64,000 nucleotides of DNA, taken from the NCBI RefSeq assembly GCF_015351475.1, contig NZ_JADKPR010000022.1, forward strand, positions 19,079 through 83,078, in the 5' to 3' direction. This DNA is from Flavobacterium sp. HJJ. GTDB taxonomy: Bacteria; Bacteroidota; Bacteroidia; Flavobacteriales; Flavobacteriaceae. The notes beneath the pieces were generated by a model. It did no database searches. It was given only the letters and a program-made list of their open reading frames with translations, and had not been told where the DNA came from. Shown here in pieces: positions 28,103 to 37,863 of this stretch. Both the position numbers and the translations under genes were made by a program. The number at the start of each line of letters is the position of its first letter. Position 1 is the stretch's first letter.

Positions 28103-30340
28103 TTAGTTAAATATTTTAGAAGATAATGCCATATTATTTTTAGTGTTTTTATTTGGTAATAATCCCATATTAAATACTAAAATGCCGCCTTCGTTAATTT
28201 CTTTTTGTGTTATATAGTTTCTCTCTATTTTTTGTCCATTCAACTCAATAGATTGTATGTAGCTATTTTTAGTATTGTTATTGAATGCTTTTATAATAAA
28301 CTTTTTACCGTTCTCTAAATTGATTGTTGCAGTACTAAATAAAGGCGACCCAAAACTATACACACCCTGCGCAGGATTTACTGGATAAAAACCCAAAGAA
28401 CTCAGCACATACCATGAAGACATTTGTCCGCAATCTTCGTTTCCGCAGTGCCCATTTGGAGCATTTTTATATTGTGTCGTTAAAATATCCCTGACTAATT
28501 TTTGTGTTTTCCATGGTTTACCAATATAATTATATAAGTAAGCTACATGATGACTGGGTTCATTTCCATGCGCATATTGTCCTATCATTCCTGTACTGAA
28601 TATGGGCAGTTTATCTCCTTTAACTGGCTTTAAAGAAAACATGGTATCTAATTTTTTTTCAAATGCATCATTGCCTCCAAGCACATTAATCAATCCTTCA
28701 ATATTTTGAGGAACAGACCAAAAATACTGCCATGCATTGCTTTCGCAGAAATAGGGCGTATATTCTTTTGGTATAAAATTATTGATAAAATTGCCGTTTT
28801 CTAATTTAGGACGCATGAATTTACTTTTGGCGTCATACAGATTTCTCCAGTTTTCAGAACGATTCAAGAAATATTCGTAATCGCTTAATTTATGTAATGC
28901 TTTTGCAAACTGCGCCAGACACCAATCATCATAAGCATACTCCAGTGTTTTTGAAACTGACCAATTTTCATTGGAATCATCTGCAGGAACATATCCTAAA
29001 GTTTTATAAGTATCTAACTGTCTTGAATTAACCATTGAGCTTTCTTTACATGCTCGATAAGCTAAATCAGTATCAAAGTTTTTTATTCCTTTAAAATAAG
29101 CATCAACAATAACGGGGATGGCATGATTACCAATCATCATATTGGTTTCATTTCCCTGTAATGACCATACAGGCAGCAAACCCGTTTCTTTATAATGTGC
29201 CAATAATGAATTAATCATATCCGACACTCGTTTTGGATGTAAAATAGTGTACAAAGGATGAGCCGCACGATAGGTATCCCATAACGAAAACGTATCGTAT
29301 CGATCAAAGTCTTTAGCATTTATAATACTATCATTTGCCCCTTTATAGTTCCCATTACAATCACTTAACAATGTAGGTGCCAGCATCGATTGATACATCA
29401 TTGTATAGAAAATTTTCTTTTTGGTATCGTCTGGCGTTTCAATTTGAATTTTATTCAGTTCTTTTTCCCAAAGAGCCGAAGCTTTCGTTTTATAACCTTC
29501 AAAATTAAAATCGGGAGCTTCCACTGCTAAGGATTTGTAAGCTCCTTCAATAGCGGCTGTAGAAAGACCTGTTTTTAAAACTATTACTTCAGCAGCAGCA
29601 GTATCATAATTTAAAATAATTTTGGTTTTAATTCCTTTTGAAGGATTGGTTGTAAGCGAATCATTTTTGAAAATCTGATAGGATTTAAACGGTTTTGAAA
29701 GTTTTATTACAAAATATACGCGCTGCACTTTGGCCCAGCCGGTAGATTTCCTATACCCTTCAATAGTCGTTTTATCCACAACATTAATATAGGTATCTGT
29801 AGGTGCATCCCAATTTAATGCATAGCCTAAATCAATGTGAATTTGTGATGCATTATCTTTAGGAAATGTATATTTATGAATACCTGTTCTAGCTGTGGCT
29901 GTAAGTTCGGCTTTTATTCCAAAATCTAATAAATCTACTGCATAATACCCCGGAACTGCTGTTTCTTTATCATGTGAAAATCTGGAGAACGGTATGAAAT
30001 TATTGTCTTTAATCCGTTTTGAGAATCTGCTGTTGGTGGGCATCACCAAAATATCGTATAAATCGCCCGCACCAGTTCCCGATAAATGCGTATGAGAAAA
30101 ACCAGAAATAATAGAATCTTTATAATAATATCCTGAAATTCTATCCCATCCCGGAATGCCAATATCAGGACTTAATTGTACCATTCCAAAAGGTACAGCT
30201 ACTCCGGGATACGTATTCCCGGGACCAGCTGTACCAATGAATGGATTTACATACTTAGTTAATTGAGCATAACTTTTATGCAGCCCGCAATTAGACAAAA
30301 CCAATACAAATAATACATATATCAGATATTGTTTTTTCAT
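28103..30340 (-). CDS. GH92 alpha-mannosidase lipoprotein
   Basis: A 745-residue GH92 enzyme. The N-terminus MKKQYLIYVLFVLVLSNC ends in a lipobox (LSNC), predicting membrane anchoring. Motifs: VNPFIGTAGPGNTYPGVAVP, SGFSHTHLSGTGAGD, the catalytic acid Glu594 in HGNEPSHH and the base region GNEDCGQMSSW. The GTGxGD plus NEPSHH set resembles characterised alpha-1,2-mannosidases. It is the closest paralogue here of the 35493-37742 protein. It begins 12 bases upstream of the glycosylasparaginase start on the same transcript and would remove mannose from high-mannose arms. Confidence 0.93.
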   Translation of the reverse strand: MKKQYLIYVLFVLVLSNCGLHKSYAQLTKYVNPFIGTAGPGNTYPGVAVPFGMVQLSPDIGIPGWDRISGYYYKDSIISGFSHTHLSGTGAGDLYDILVMPTNSRFSKRIKDNNFIPFSRFSHDKETAVPGYYAVDLLDFGIKAELTATARTGIHKYTFPKDNASQIHIDLGYALNWDAPTDTYINVVDKTTIEGYRKSTGWAKVQRVYFVIKLSKPFKSYQIFKNDSLTTNPSKGIKTKIILNYDTAAAEVIVLKTGLSTAAIEGAYKSLAVEAPDFNFEGYKTKASALWEKELNKIQIETPDDTKKKIFYTMMYQSMLAPTLLSDCNGNYKGANDSIINAKDFDRYDTFSLWDTYRAAHPLYTILHPKRVSDMINSLLAHYKETGLLPVWSLQGNETNMMIGNHAIPVIVDAYFKGIKNFDTDLAYRACKESSMVNSRQLDTYKTLGYVPADDSNENWSVSKTLEYAYDDWCLAQFAKALHKLSDYEYFLNRSENWRNLYDAKSKFMRPKLENGNFINNFIPKEYTPYFCESNAWQYFWSVPQNIEGLINVLGGNDAFEKKLDTMFSLKPVKGDKLPIFSTGMIGQYAHGNEPSHHVAYLYNYIGKPWKTQKLVRDILTTQYKNAPNGHCGNEDCGQMSSWYVLSSLGFYPVNPAQGVYSFGSPLFSTATINLENGKKFIIKAFNNNTKNSYIQSIELNGQKIERNYITQKEINEGGILVFNMGLLPNKNTKNNMALSSKIFN

Positions 30341-30343
30341 TAT

Positions 30344-31423
30344 TTATTTTAAGCTTTCTTTTGTTGCTGCGATTGTTTTCAAATTACTGTCCGTCAAAGC
30401 ATTTCCATCATAAAAAGAAACACCTCGCGCACCATTTTCTTTTGCCAATAGAATCGCTTCTTTTAGTTCTTTGTCTGATTTTAATCCTGGAATGTAAATT
30501 CCTGTATTTATCTTCGTTTGTTTTCCTTCTAAATCCGTTACACCTTGTTTGGTAGCATAACCAACCCAGTCAATTTCCTCATCATAAAAACTGTGATAAA
30601 TCATCGGGTAGACTTCATCAATATTCCATTTGTCCCAGCGCTGACGTACCATGTGATCTGCCATTTCAGGATAAGGGAATACGGCTGCTGTTAGTTTTTT
30701 ATTGTACTTGTGGGCAATTTTATATGCATCGTCAACAACCGCTTTTATGGCATTTAACCGGAAGTTTTTCCACTCCATATCGATTGATGTATTGTGGCTT
30801 GTTTTTGGATTTTTATGATGCAATCTTTCAAACTTGCTTACACACGCATCGCAATAACAAAAATCGAATTGTGGCAATTCTACATCCTGAACCAGATTGT
30901 ATTTTGGCAATAAACTGATTGGCAAAAAGATATCTGGGAAACGAATGTAATCTAAATGAACGCTTTCTATTCCTTCTACTTTTGCCAGACCTTCAACCAA
31001 ACCTAAAACGTGATCTCTGGATTCTTTTTTTGTAGGACACAGCCATTGGTAATAATCTACGTATGGACGATTATCAAAACATGATTTTCCCTCTTTACTT
31101 ACTTGATACCAATCTGGATGCTGTAAGGCTACTGAATCTCCAGGTCTGTTCATAGCCATAATCCAAGCGTGTACTTTTAACCCTTTTTCTTTTGCAATTG
31201 GCACTAATCTTTCTAAAAGTTTTGGGTCAGTATTGGTATTGATCAAAACTTCATCAATACCGCCATCTTTATATTTTTTAAATTCTTTTGCGTAATCTTC
31301 ATTGGTTCTTTTCGCATCAGCTGTAATCCATACACCAAATTTGAAAGTGGTTTTTTCTTCTTTTTCTGCACATGAAAAAATACTCAGTGCTACTAAAAAA
31401 AGGAATAGTTTAGTTAGTTTCAT
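30344..31423 (-). CDS. Putative glycoside hydrolase-like (GHL) TIM-barrel lipoprotein
   Basis: A 359-residue lipoprotein (lipobox IFSC, then AEKEEK) resembling the GHL10/DUF187 group of barrel proteins. It has the strand signatures FKFGVWITADAKR, KVHAWIMAMNRPG, ESVHLDYIRFP and IDEVYPMIYH. The HLDYIRFP motif places an Asp where catalytic residues sit in related barrels. A CYCDAC cluster at about 200-206 may bind metal or form disulphides. No activity is established that I can name. It sits 3 bases after GH92 and 11 before the CBM9-like gene, so it probably handles a fragment of the same glycan. Confidence 0.65.
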   Translation of the reverse strand: MKLTKLFLFLVALSIFSCAEKEEKTTFKFGVWITADAKRTNEDYAKEFKKYKDGGIDEVLINTNTDPKLLERLVPIAKEKGLKVHAWIMAMNRPGDSVALQHPDWYQVSKEGKSCFDNRPYVDYYQWLCPTKKESRDHVLGLVEGLAKVEGIESVHLDYIRFPDIFLPISLLPKYNLVQDVELPQFDFCYCDACVSKFERLHHKNPKTSHNTSIDMEWKNFRLNAIKAVVDDAYKIAHKYNKKLTAAVFPYPEMADHMVRQRWDKWNIDEVYPMIYHSFYDEEIDWVGYATKQGVTDLEGKQTKINTGIYIPGLKSDKELKEAILLAKENGARGVSFYDGNALTDSNLKTIAATKESLK

Positions 31424-31434
31424 TTTGCTTTTTT

Positions 31435-32502
31435 TTAATTCGTTATAATTTTACCATCTTCTTTAATAATGTACTTTGTATTACTAAAAGGACTTTTTAC
31501 TGAAATATTATATCCTGCTGCATGATTTTCGAGTATTGGTTTTAAAACTCTATTATCAATACTAATCCCTTCTTTAGTGAGATCTGCAATAGACTTAGCC
31601 CATGCTTTATGCTTTTGATAATATTCTTTTTGCAATCTGTAAAGTGCGTATAATTCCCATTTTACTTTTTCATCCTGTGGAATTACAAAACTATTATCAG
31701 CTTCTTTCGAAGAGAAATAAACATACCCCCATTTTTCGGGTTCATGCATATTGATGACTCCCATTGGTGACCAGACCCAGTTGTACTCCGGCAAAAATTT
31801 TCCATCAGTACCTTTCTTACGTTCGTAACCTTTGTCTGTTACCGTGTGCTGCCAGTTTACTCTCGAAAAATTTACTCTCCAGAATTTATCTACAGGTACA
31901 TTTTTGTCAAAATAAGAAGTTTTATAAGATGCCCAGGGAATCGCCATTTCTAATACCCAGCCTTCATCTCTGTCGTTTGGGTTATTAAGCGTTCCATTGA
32001 TTTTTACTGCCGATTTTAGACTTGGAATATTCCAGTCATTCAAAACAACATTATCATTTTCACGGTAAGGTTTTGATAAAAAAAGATCCCAAGCTGTATT
32101 TAATGCATTTATTTCTAATTCATAATAGTTAAAAGTATCGCTGTCCGGATCAATAAAAACCTCAAAATCATTGTTGTAAAAGATAATTGTATCCCGTTGT
32201 TTCAAATTTGCCCATACATCAGGCTCATCAAGTTTCGCTAGTACATAAAAATTGGTATCATCCCAGAGCATTTTAACTTTTGTTCCATATTTGGGTTTCT
32301 CAACACCCTCGATATCTGTAAAAAGAGCTGTCCAAGCCGCTTTGTTCCAAGCCGCATCAGACTCGTCTCCATCAATTACAATTGAATTCTCCGTTTTAGA
32401 TGCTGTATACGTTTTAGGCGTAATTCGGTTCTTTGATTGTGAATAACCAATTATCGAAATAAGCCCTAAAGCAATTGCTAACCATTGAATTTTTAAATGC
32501 AT
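31435..32502 (-). CDS. Secreted carbohydrate-binding family 9-like protein
   Basis: A 355-residue secreted protein (signal peptide MHLKIQWLAIALGLISIIGYSQ). A CBM9-like/DOMON beta-sandwich covers about residues 30-250. Visible blocks are SIVIDGDESDAAWNKAAW, KMLWDDTNFYVLAKLDEPDVWA, NDFEVFIDPD and VLEMAIPW. The last 80 residues are a separate helical segment. There are no catalytic motifs. It could present glycan to the neighbouring hydrolases or act with the GHL-type protein next to it. The binding function is inferred from the fold class only. Confidence 0.75.
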   Translation of the reverse strand: MHLKIQWLAIALGLISIIGYSQSKNRITPKTYTASKTENSIVIDGDESDAAWNKAAWTALFTDIEGVEKPKYGTKVKMLWDDTNFYVLAKLDEPDVWANLKQRDTIIFYNNDFEVFIDPDSDTFNYYELEINALNTAWDLFLSKPYRENDNVVLNDWNIPSLKSAVKINGTLNNPNDRDEGWVLEMAIPWASYKTSYFDKNVPVDKFWRVNFSRVNWQHTVTDKGYERKKGTDGKFLPEYNWVWSPMGVINMHEPEKWGYVYFSSKEADNSFVIPQDEKVKWELYALYRLQKEYYQKHKAWAKSIADLTKEGISIDNRVLKPILENHAAGYNISVKSPFSNTKYIIKEDGKIITN

Positions 32503-32509
32503 GCTGTTT

Positions 32510-33475
32510 TTATAAACTGTTATCTTTTGTAAATTGTATTACTTCGCTTAGTTTACCAAATGCCATTGCAACGACGGTATCTGCAGCTCCGTAATATACG
32601 GCTAATTTATCTTCTTTTGTATCGTGCAAGGCAGCACAAGGAAATACTACATTAGGTACATCCCCAACCATTTCGTAAGTCTCTGCAGGTCCTAATAAGT
32701 AAGGCTGAGTTCTGTATTTTACCTGATCTGGTGCGTCTGTTTCTAATAAAGCTGCTCCCATTGCATAACGGAAACCGTTGCAGGTATTAATAACACCATG
32801 GTAGATCATTAACCAGCCTTCTTCCGTTAAAATAGGAATTGGTCCTGCACCCACTTTGGTACACTGCCAGGCACTTTGCTCAAAAGGGCTTGGTTTCATT
32901 ACCAATCTGTGTTCTCCCCAATATTTCATGTCCGGGCTGTAACTAATCCAGATATCTCCAAAAGGCGTATGTCCATTATCACTAGGACGGCTTAACATGG
33001 CATATTTTCCGTTTATTTTTTGTGGAAATAAAACTCCATTTCTGTTGAAAGGTAAAAAAGCATTTTCACATTGAAAAAATTCTTTAAAGTCAAAAGTATA
33101 ACCAATACCAATTGTTGGTCCGTTGTACCCATTACACCAAGTAATCCAATAACGATCTTCAATAAATACTACACGGGGATCGTATTTATAAGCCGATTCA
33201 ATCATTTCGGTATTTCCAGACTGCATTACAATTGGCTCATGATTGATGTCCCAATCGATACCATTTTTACTAAAACCAGCAAAAATATTCATTTGTACTG
33301 CTTTGTTATCACATCTAAAAACGCCTGCAAATCCATCTCCAAAAGGTACTACAGCACTATTAAAAATACTGTTTGATGAAGGAATTGCGTATCTGTCAAT
33401 AATAGGATTTTCAGAATATCTCCACATTACATCATTACTGTTTTCGGGTCTGTCTTGCCAAGGAATAGTACTCAT
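32510..33475 (-). CDS. GH130 beta-1,4-mannosyl-N-acetylglucosamine phosphorylase
   Basis: A 321-residue five-bladed beta-propeller phosphorylase without a signal peptide, hence cytoplasmic. The catalytic Asp is Asp99 in KYDPRVVF. GDGFAGVFRCDNK and the C-terminal VVFPCAAL are typical of the GH130 group that attacks Man-beta-1,4-GlcNAc with phosphate, giving mannose 1-phosphate and GlcNAc. Lying next to the symporter, it explains how the N-glycan core disaccharide is imported and split with energy saving. Phosphorylases for other beta-mannosides have a similar sequence, so substrate assignment relies on context. Confidence 0.9.
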   Translation of the reverse strand: MSTIPWQDRPENSNDVMWRYSENPIIDRYAIPSSNSIFNSAVVPFGDGFAGVFRCDNKAVQMNIFAGFSKNGIDWDINHEPIVMQSGNTEMIESAYKYDPRVVFIEDRYWITWCNGYNGPTIGIGYTFDFKEFFQCENAFLPFNRNGVLFPQKINGKYAMLSRPSDNGHTPFGDIWISYSPDMKYWGEHRLVMKPSPFEQSAWQCTKVGAGPIPILTEEGWLMIYHGVINTCNGFRYAMGAALLETDAPDQVKYRTQPYLLGPAETYEMVGDVPNVVFPCAALHDTKEDKLAVYYGAADTVVAMAFGKLSEVIQFTKDNSL

Positions 33476-33507
33476 TTTACTTTATTTTAAATTTATGTTT
33501 TTATTTT

Positions 33508-35385
33508 TTAATCTTCTATTTTACGGACTCGGTCCAACCAAGTAAATTTTAAAGTAACGGTCGTAGCCAAAAACACGATTAATGCAGCAATTGCTTTTGG
33601 ATAATCTTTAATAATGAAGAAAATCGGAAGCAGGATCATACTCGACTGCCATACAATTCCAATGACACAATTGAGCATATCTTTATAAAAATCATTATTT
33701 TTTTGAAAAGAATTATCTTCTAATTTTAATGTTTTATATACTGGACTCCACCAGCCCCAAGGTCTCACGTTGGTGTAAAAAGATTTTAAGACTTCAATAT
33801 CTGTTGGTTTGCTAAAGAAAGTTCCTAAAAGACAACCTAAAATAGAGAAACCAAATATTATTGGAAACAAATAAATTGCCTGTACTTGCGCTAATTCGTA
33901 TAAAAAAGATCCTTCAGGTAAACTTCCTTTGGCCTGACCTAAAGCAAATTGTAAGGAAGCCACAATTAATCCGGCGAACATTCCCCAAAAATAACCCCAT
34001 CCGTTAAAACGCCACCAAATCCATTTTAAGAAATTGGCAGCCACATAACCTCCGTATAATGCACTCGTAATCCAAAGCGTTAAAGAGTTGATAGAATCTG
34101 CAAAGAATCCCATAAAAACACCCAGACCAACAACTATAAAAGAAGAGATCTGACTTACTTTGATATAATGTGCATTTGTTGCTGCAGGTTTAAAGTATTT
34201 TTTATAAATATCATTTACAATATAGGCTGGGCCTGCATTTACAAAAGCAGAGAATCCAGACATAAATGCAGCTAATAAACCTGCTAATAAAATTCCTTTG
34301 ATTCCTACTGGGATATATAAATTAACTACTTTTGGCATTAATAGTTCTAAGTCCGCGCCGGTTAAACCTGAATTGGCATTCAATTCTGGTGCTAAATTCA
34401 TCAAGGCAATTACCACAATTCCTGTGATCAATAAATATCTGGGAATAAACAATATTAAATTAGTAAACCCGCTCATATATGCCGCTTCTTTTACCGATTT
34501 AGTAGAAAGAATTCTCTGTAAATCATAACTTGGCGTAGGTCCCGCAACACTGGCAAAAAATCCTTTGAATAAAGTCATCCCTATAAAAGCACCAAACATT
34601 TTGTAGCCTTCAGAATCAATTAACTGATTGAAGGTTTGAAATTTATCACTCCACTGCGTTTCGAACTGCCATCCGAAAAAGACATTTTTCCATTCCTCAG
34701 TAATAACCGAATTAATCTCAAGCTGCGAATAATTAATAAAAGCGTAACCGGCAATAAGAACTCCAGCAATAATCATGATTAAATATTGCACAACTTCTGT
34801 TGCAACGACTGAAAACATCCCCCCTTTAACCGTATAAATTGTAGTTAAAAATATAATTATCAAAGCATAAGAACGTTCTGATGTCAATAGCAGCAAATCG
34901 CCATAATGAAGCGATAAATCCCAAGGAAGAATTATGGTTATAAATTTTCCGATTCCTTCAAAAAAGTAAGCAATAAAACCAATGGTCGAAATGATGGCAA
35001 AAATAGCCACTATAATATGGGATGCTTTCCCAGCTCTGTCACTCCCAAAACGAGTTAAAATCCATTCAGAGCCTGTCATTACTTTGGATCTTCTAATCCA
35101 GACAGCCAGAAACATCATCACAAAAATCTGATTCCAAATGGGCCAAAGCCACATAAACATGAAACTTTTTACACCATACAAAAACAGTACTCCAATCATC
35201 CAGGAAGTTCCCGAAACATCAAACATTCCTGATCCGTTACTTAGACCTAGGAAATACCATTTGATTGTTTTCCCGCCAAGGAAATAATCATCTAACCCTT
35301 TTGATGCTTTTCTTGAAATCCAGATTCCTATTCCTACCGAAAGCAGAATATAAATCACGATGATTGATACGTCAATAATATCCAT
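33508..35385 (-). CDS. Sodium:solute symporter (SSS/SGLT family)
   Basis: A 625-residue inner membrane transporter with about 14 hydrophobic segments, from IIDVSIIVIYILLSVGIGIWI at the start to the last pair near 585-610. Features of the SSS family include LDDYFLGGKTIKWYFLG, GTSWMIGVLFLYG and the conserved GLLAAFMSGFSAFVNAGPA. It has no signal peptide. It lies 32 bases before GH130 on the same transcript. The pair is best explained as sodium-driven import of Man-beta-1,4-GlcNAc, or of a free sugar from the periplasm, followed by phosphorolysis. Confidence 0.88.
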   Translation of the reverse strand: MDIIDVSIIVIYILLSVGIGIWISRKASKGLDDYFLGGKTIKWYFLGLSNGSGMFDVSGTSWMIGVLFLYGVKSFMFMWLWPIWNQIFVMMFLAVWIRRSKVMTGSEWILTRFGSDRAGKASHIIVAIFAIISTIGFIAYFFEGIGKFITIILPWDLSLHYGDLLLLTSERSYALIIIFLTTIYTVKGGMFSVVATEVVQYLIMIIAGVLIAGYAFINYSQLEINSVITEEWKNVFFGWQFETQWSDKFQTFNQLIDSEGYKMFGAFIGMTLFKGFFASVAGPTPSYDLQRILSTKSVKEAAYMSGFTNLILFIPRYLLITGIVVIALMNLAPELNANSGLTGADLELLMPKVVNLYIPVGIKGILLAGLLAAFMSGFSAFVNAGPAYIVNDIYKKYFKPAATNAHYIKVSQISSFIVVGLGVFMGFFADSINSLTLWITSALYGGYVAANFLKWIWWRFNGWGYFWGMFAGLIVASLQFALGQAKGSLPEGSFLYELAQVQAIYLFPIIFGFSILGCLLGTFFSKPTDIEVLKSFYTNVRPWGWWSPVYKTLKLEDNSFQKNNDFYKDMLNCVIGIVWQSSMILLPIFFIIKDYPKAIAALIVFLATTVTLKFTWLDRVRKIED

Positions 35386-35492
35386 TAATTTTAGTTTTTA
35401 TTAGTTAGTTTTTGTTTAGTCCTTAGTTATTAGTCCTCAGTCCCTAGTTGTTACTGCTTAGTGAAAACTGCTTTCTGCCCACTGTAAACTGC
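35386..35492. repeat. Degenerate short-repeat spacer inside the operon
   Basis: This 107-base gap is the longest in the exo-glycosidase unit. It is built of imperfect short units such as TTAGTTATTAGTCCTCAGT and ACTGTAAACTGC. No terminator or open frame is seen. It may be an eroded simple repeat and could lower read-through from the first gene. Confidence 0.5.
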
Positions 35493-37742
35493 TTACTTCT
35501 TCCCTTTTGATCCCCAGTTTTTATTAGGGGCAGCTCCCATTACAAAATGCAGAATACCTCCTTGTAAAATTTGCTGATGTGTGATAAAGGTTTTATTGAA
35601 GGGAATACCGTTCAAGGTTGCCGATTGGATGTAAAAATTTTTATTGGAAACATTTTCTGCTTCGATTATAAAACTTTTTCCGCCTTGAAGATGAAGTGCT
35701 GCTTTTTCGAATATTGGGCTTCCTATCTCATATTCGCCCGAAGCTGGATTCATTGGATAAAACCCTAATGAGCTGAAAACATACCAAGCTGACATCTGGC
35801 CACAATCTTCATTACCGCTCAATCCGTTTGGTGTTGTATTGTATTGTGTATCTAAAATATGATGCACCCAATATTGCGTTCTCCAAGGTTCATGGGCTTT
35901 ATTGAACATGTAAGCAATATGATGACTTGGCTCGTTTCCATGTGCATATTGGCCGATCAATCCCGAAATATCAGCAGAAACATTACTTCCAGTAATCTCA
36001 GAACTTTCCGTAAATAACTGCTCTAAACGTTTGGTGAAAATTTCATTACTACCGTGAAGCGAAATAAAATCTTCAACATTTTGCGGTACAAACCAGCTGT
36101 GCTGCCAAGCATTTCCTTCAGTATAATCAGTATGTTCTCTGTGGTTAGAATGTTTAGGATCGAATGGTTCATTCCAAGATTTCCCGTCTTCCGATTTTCC
36201 TCTCATAAATCCGGTTGCTGGATCAAATAGATACTGATATGCTTTAGAACGTTTTATAAAAAATTGATAATCCTCATTTTTTCCTAATGCTTTTGCCATT
36301 TGTGCCACACACCAGTCATCATAAGCATACTCAAGAGTAATAGTAACTGATTCATCCAATAAATTATAGGGAATGTAGCCAAATTGCTTGTAAAGATTCA
36401 AGCCGCGTTCATCCTGCATCATCGTGGTTTTCATGGCTTGAAATGCCTTCTCAGCATCAAAACCTTTAATGCCTTTTAGATACGCATCTGCAATTACAGG
36501 AATCGAATGATAACCTGTCATAGTATTAGTTTCGTTGGCATATAGTGTCCAGACTGGCAGTATTTTTTTTGTATCATAATACGCTAACATAGAGTTTACC
36601 ATATCTGAAGTTTTGCCTGGAGCCAATAATGTCAATAAAGGATTTTCGGCTCTAAAAGTATCCCAAAGTGATAAAGTGGAATACGCAGTGTAGTTTTTTG
36701 CAGTACTGATTTCGTCATTCTCTTTTCGAAACTGTCCGTTTTTATCATTGTACGTAACAGGTGCTAATTGAGCATGATACAAAGCAGTATAAAATATTGT
36801 TTTAAGAGAATCAACGGGAGTTTCGACAGTTATTTTACTCAAAGCATCGTTCCAAACAGCAGCCGATTTAGATTTTGCTGTTTCAAAATCAGAACTTTCC
36901 GGATCCAGATTATCTTTTGCATTTTCTGTACTTACAGATGATAATGCTACTTTTACGTAAAGTTCATCACTTTTTTCTGTATCAAAAAACAATTGTACCG
37001 CCGTATTTTCTCCTTCTGCCTTATTGCCTGAAACTATTTTTTTATCAGCAGTTACCGTTGATTCTGAAATTGCTTTTGAAAATTTAGCCACAAAAAAAAC
37101 TTTCTGGTTTTTTGCCCAGCCTGTACTATATCGATAACCGCTTATCGTGTATTTATCTTCAATTGTAATAGCAGTTTTTAAGGCTTTGTCCCAGTTAATT
37201 GCAAAACCAAGATCAATTACTACTGATTGCCTGTCACTTTCAGCGTAAGTATATTTATGAAAAGCGGTGCGTTGCGACGCAGTTAACTCCACGTTAATTT
37301 TAGGATCTTTCAAATAAACCTGATAATAGCCAGGTTTTGATTTTTCGTTAAGATGGCTGTAAACTGATTTATAAGGAAGTAAATCTCTGGTTGTTCCTTT
37401 AGTTGTTAGATCTACTTTTTTATTAATTGGCATAATTAGTATATCTGCCAAATCACCAATTCCGGTGCCGCTTAAATGCAAATGACTGAACCCTGAAATA
37501 ATAGAATCTGAATAATGATATCCTGAACACCAATCCCAGTTTGACACTCCGTTATCTGGACTTATCTGAAGCATCCCAAAAGGAACTGTTGCCCCTGGGT
37601 AGGTATGTCCGTGACCACCAGTACCAATAAAAGGATTTACATTATCGACAAGAAAAGCTTTATTACGGTTATTTTTTTCTAATTTTATCTTGCAACTTGT
37701 AGCAAAAATTATACATAAAACAAACAAAGTAAAATTCCTCAT
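35493..37742 (-). CDS. GH92 alpha-mannosidase lipoprotein
   Basis: A 749-residue GH92 enzyme with lipoprotein signal (FATSC, about residue 17). It has VNPFIGTGGHGHTYPG, SGFSHLHLSGTGIGD, the catalytic acid Glu604 in HGNEPSHH and GNEDCGQMSAW at the catalytic-base site, followed by FYPMNPASGEY. The pattern fits exo-acting alpha-1,2-type mannosidases. It is the first gene of the unit, divergent from the sensor kinase. Surface or periplasmic location would let it trim high-mannose arms before or after uptake. Confidence 0.93.
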   Translation of the reverse strand: MRNFTLFVLCIIFATSCKIKLEKNNRNKAFLVDNVNPFIGTGGHGHTYPGATVPFGMLQISPDNGVSNWDWCSGYHYSDSIISGFSHLHLSGTGIGDLADILIMPINKKVDLTTKGTTRDLLPYKSVYSHLNEKSKPGYYQVYLKDPKINVELTASQRTAFHKYTYAESDRQSVVIDLGFAINWDKALKTAITIEDKYTISGYRYSTGWAKNQKVFFVAKFSKAISESTVTADKKIVSGNKAEGENTAVQLFFDTEKSDELYVKVALSSVSTENAKDNLDPESSDFETAKSKSAAVWNDALSKITVETPVDSLKTIFYTALYHAQLAPVTYNDKNGQFRKENDEISTAKNYTAYSTLSLWDTFRAENPLLTLLAPGKTSDMVNSMLAYYDTKKILPVWTLYANETNTMTGYHSIPVIADAYLKGIKGFDAEKAFQAMKTTMMQDERGLNLYKQFGYIPYNLLDESVTITLEYAYDDWCVAQMAKALGKNEDYQFFIKRSKAYQYLFDPATGFMRGKSEDGKSWNEPFDPKHSNHREHTDYTEGNAWQHSWFVPQNVEDFISLHGSNEIFTKRLEQLFTESSEITGSNVSADISGLIGQYAHGNEPSHHIAYMFNKAHEPWRTQYWVHHILDTQYNTTPNGLSGNEDCGQMSAWYVFSSLGFYPMNPASGEYEIGSPIFEKAALHLQGGKSFIIEAENVSNKNFYIQSATLNGIPFNKTFITHQQILQGGILHFVMGAAPNKNWGSKGKK

Positions 37743-37863
37743 ATAAATATTCTTAATTTAATTTTAAATTTAAATAAATTTACTTTTTATTAAAACAAAT
37801 TTAGACGGACAACACATAAACTTAGATAAACATCAAAAAAAGTCACAAAACACTATATATATC
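37743..37863. promoter_or_regulatory. Divergent promoter region, GH92 unit and sensor kinase
   Basis: This 121-base, highly A/T-rich intergenic region must hold the promoters for the minus-strand exo-glycosidase unit and the plus-strand histidine kinase. No clear TTTG/TAnnTTTG pair or copy of the TTTCGACCAA motif was found. The assignment rests on gene orientation alone. Confidence 0.5.

Noticed and set aside
37743..37863. Copy of the TTTCGACCAA motif at the divergent regulator promoter
   Set aside because: The nearest sequence (TTAGACGGACAACAC) matches at too few positions to count.
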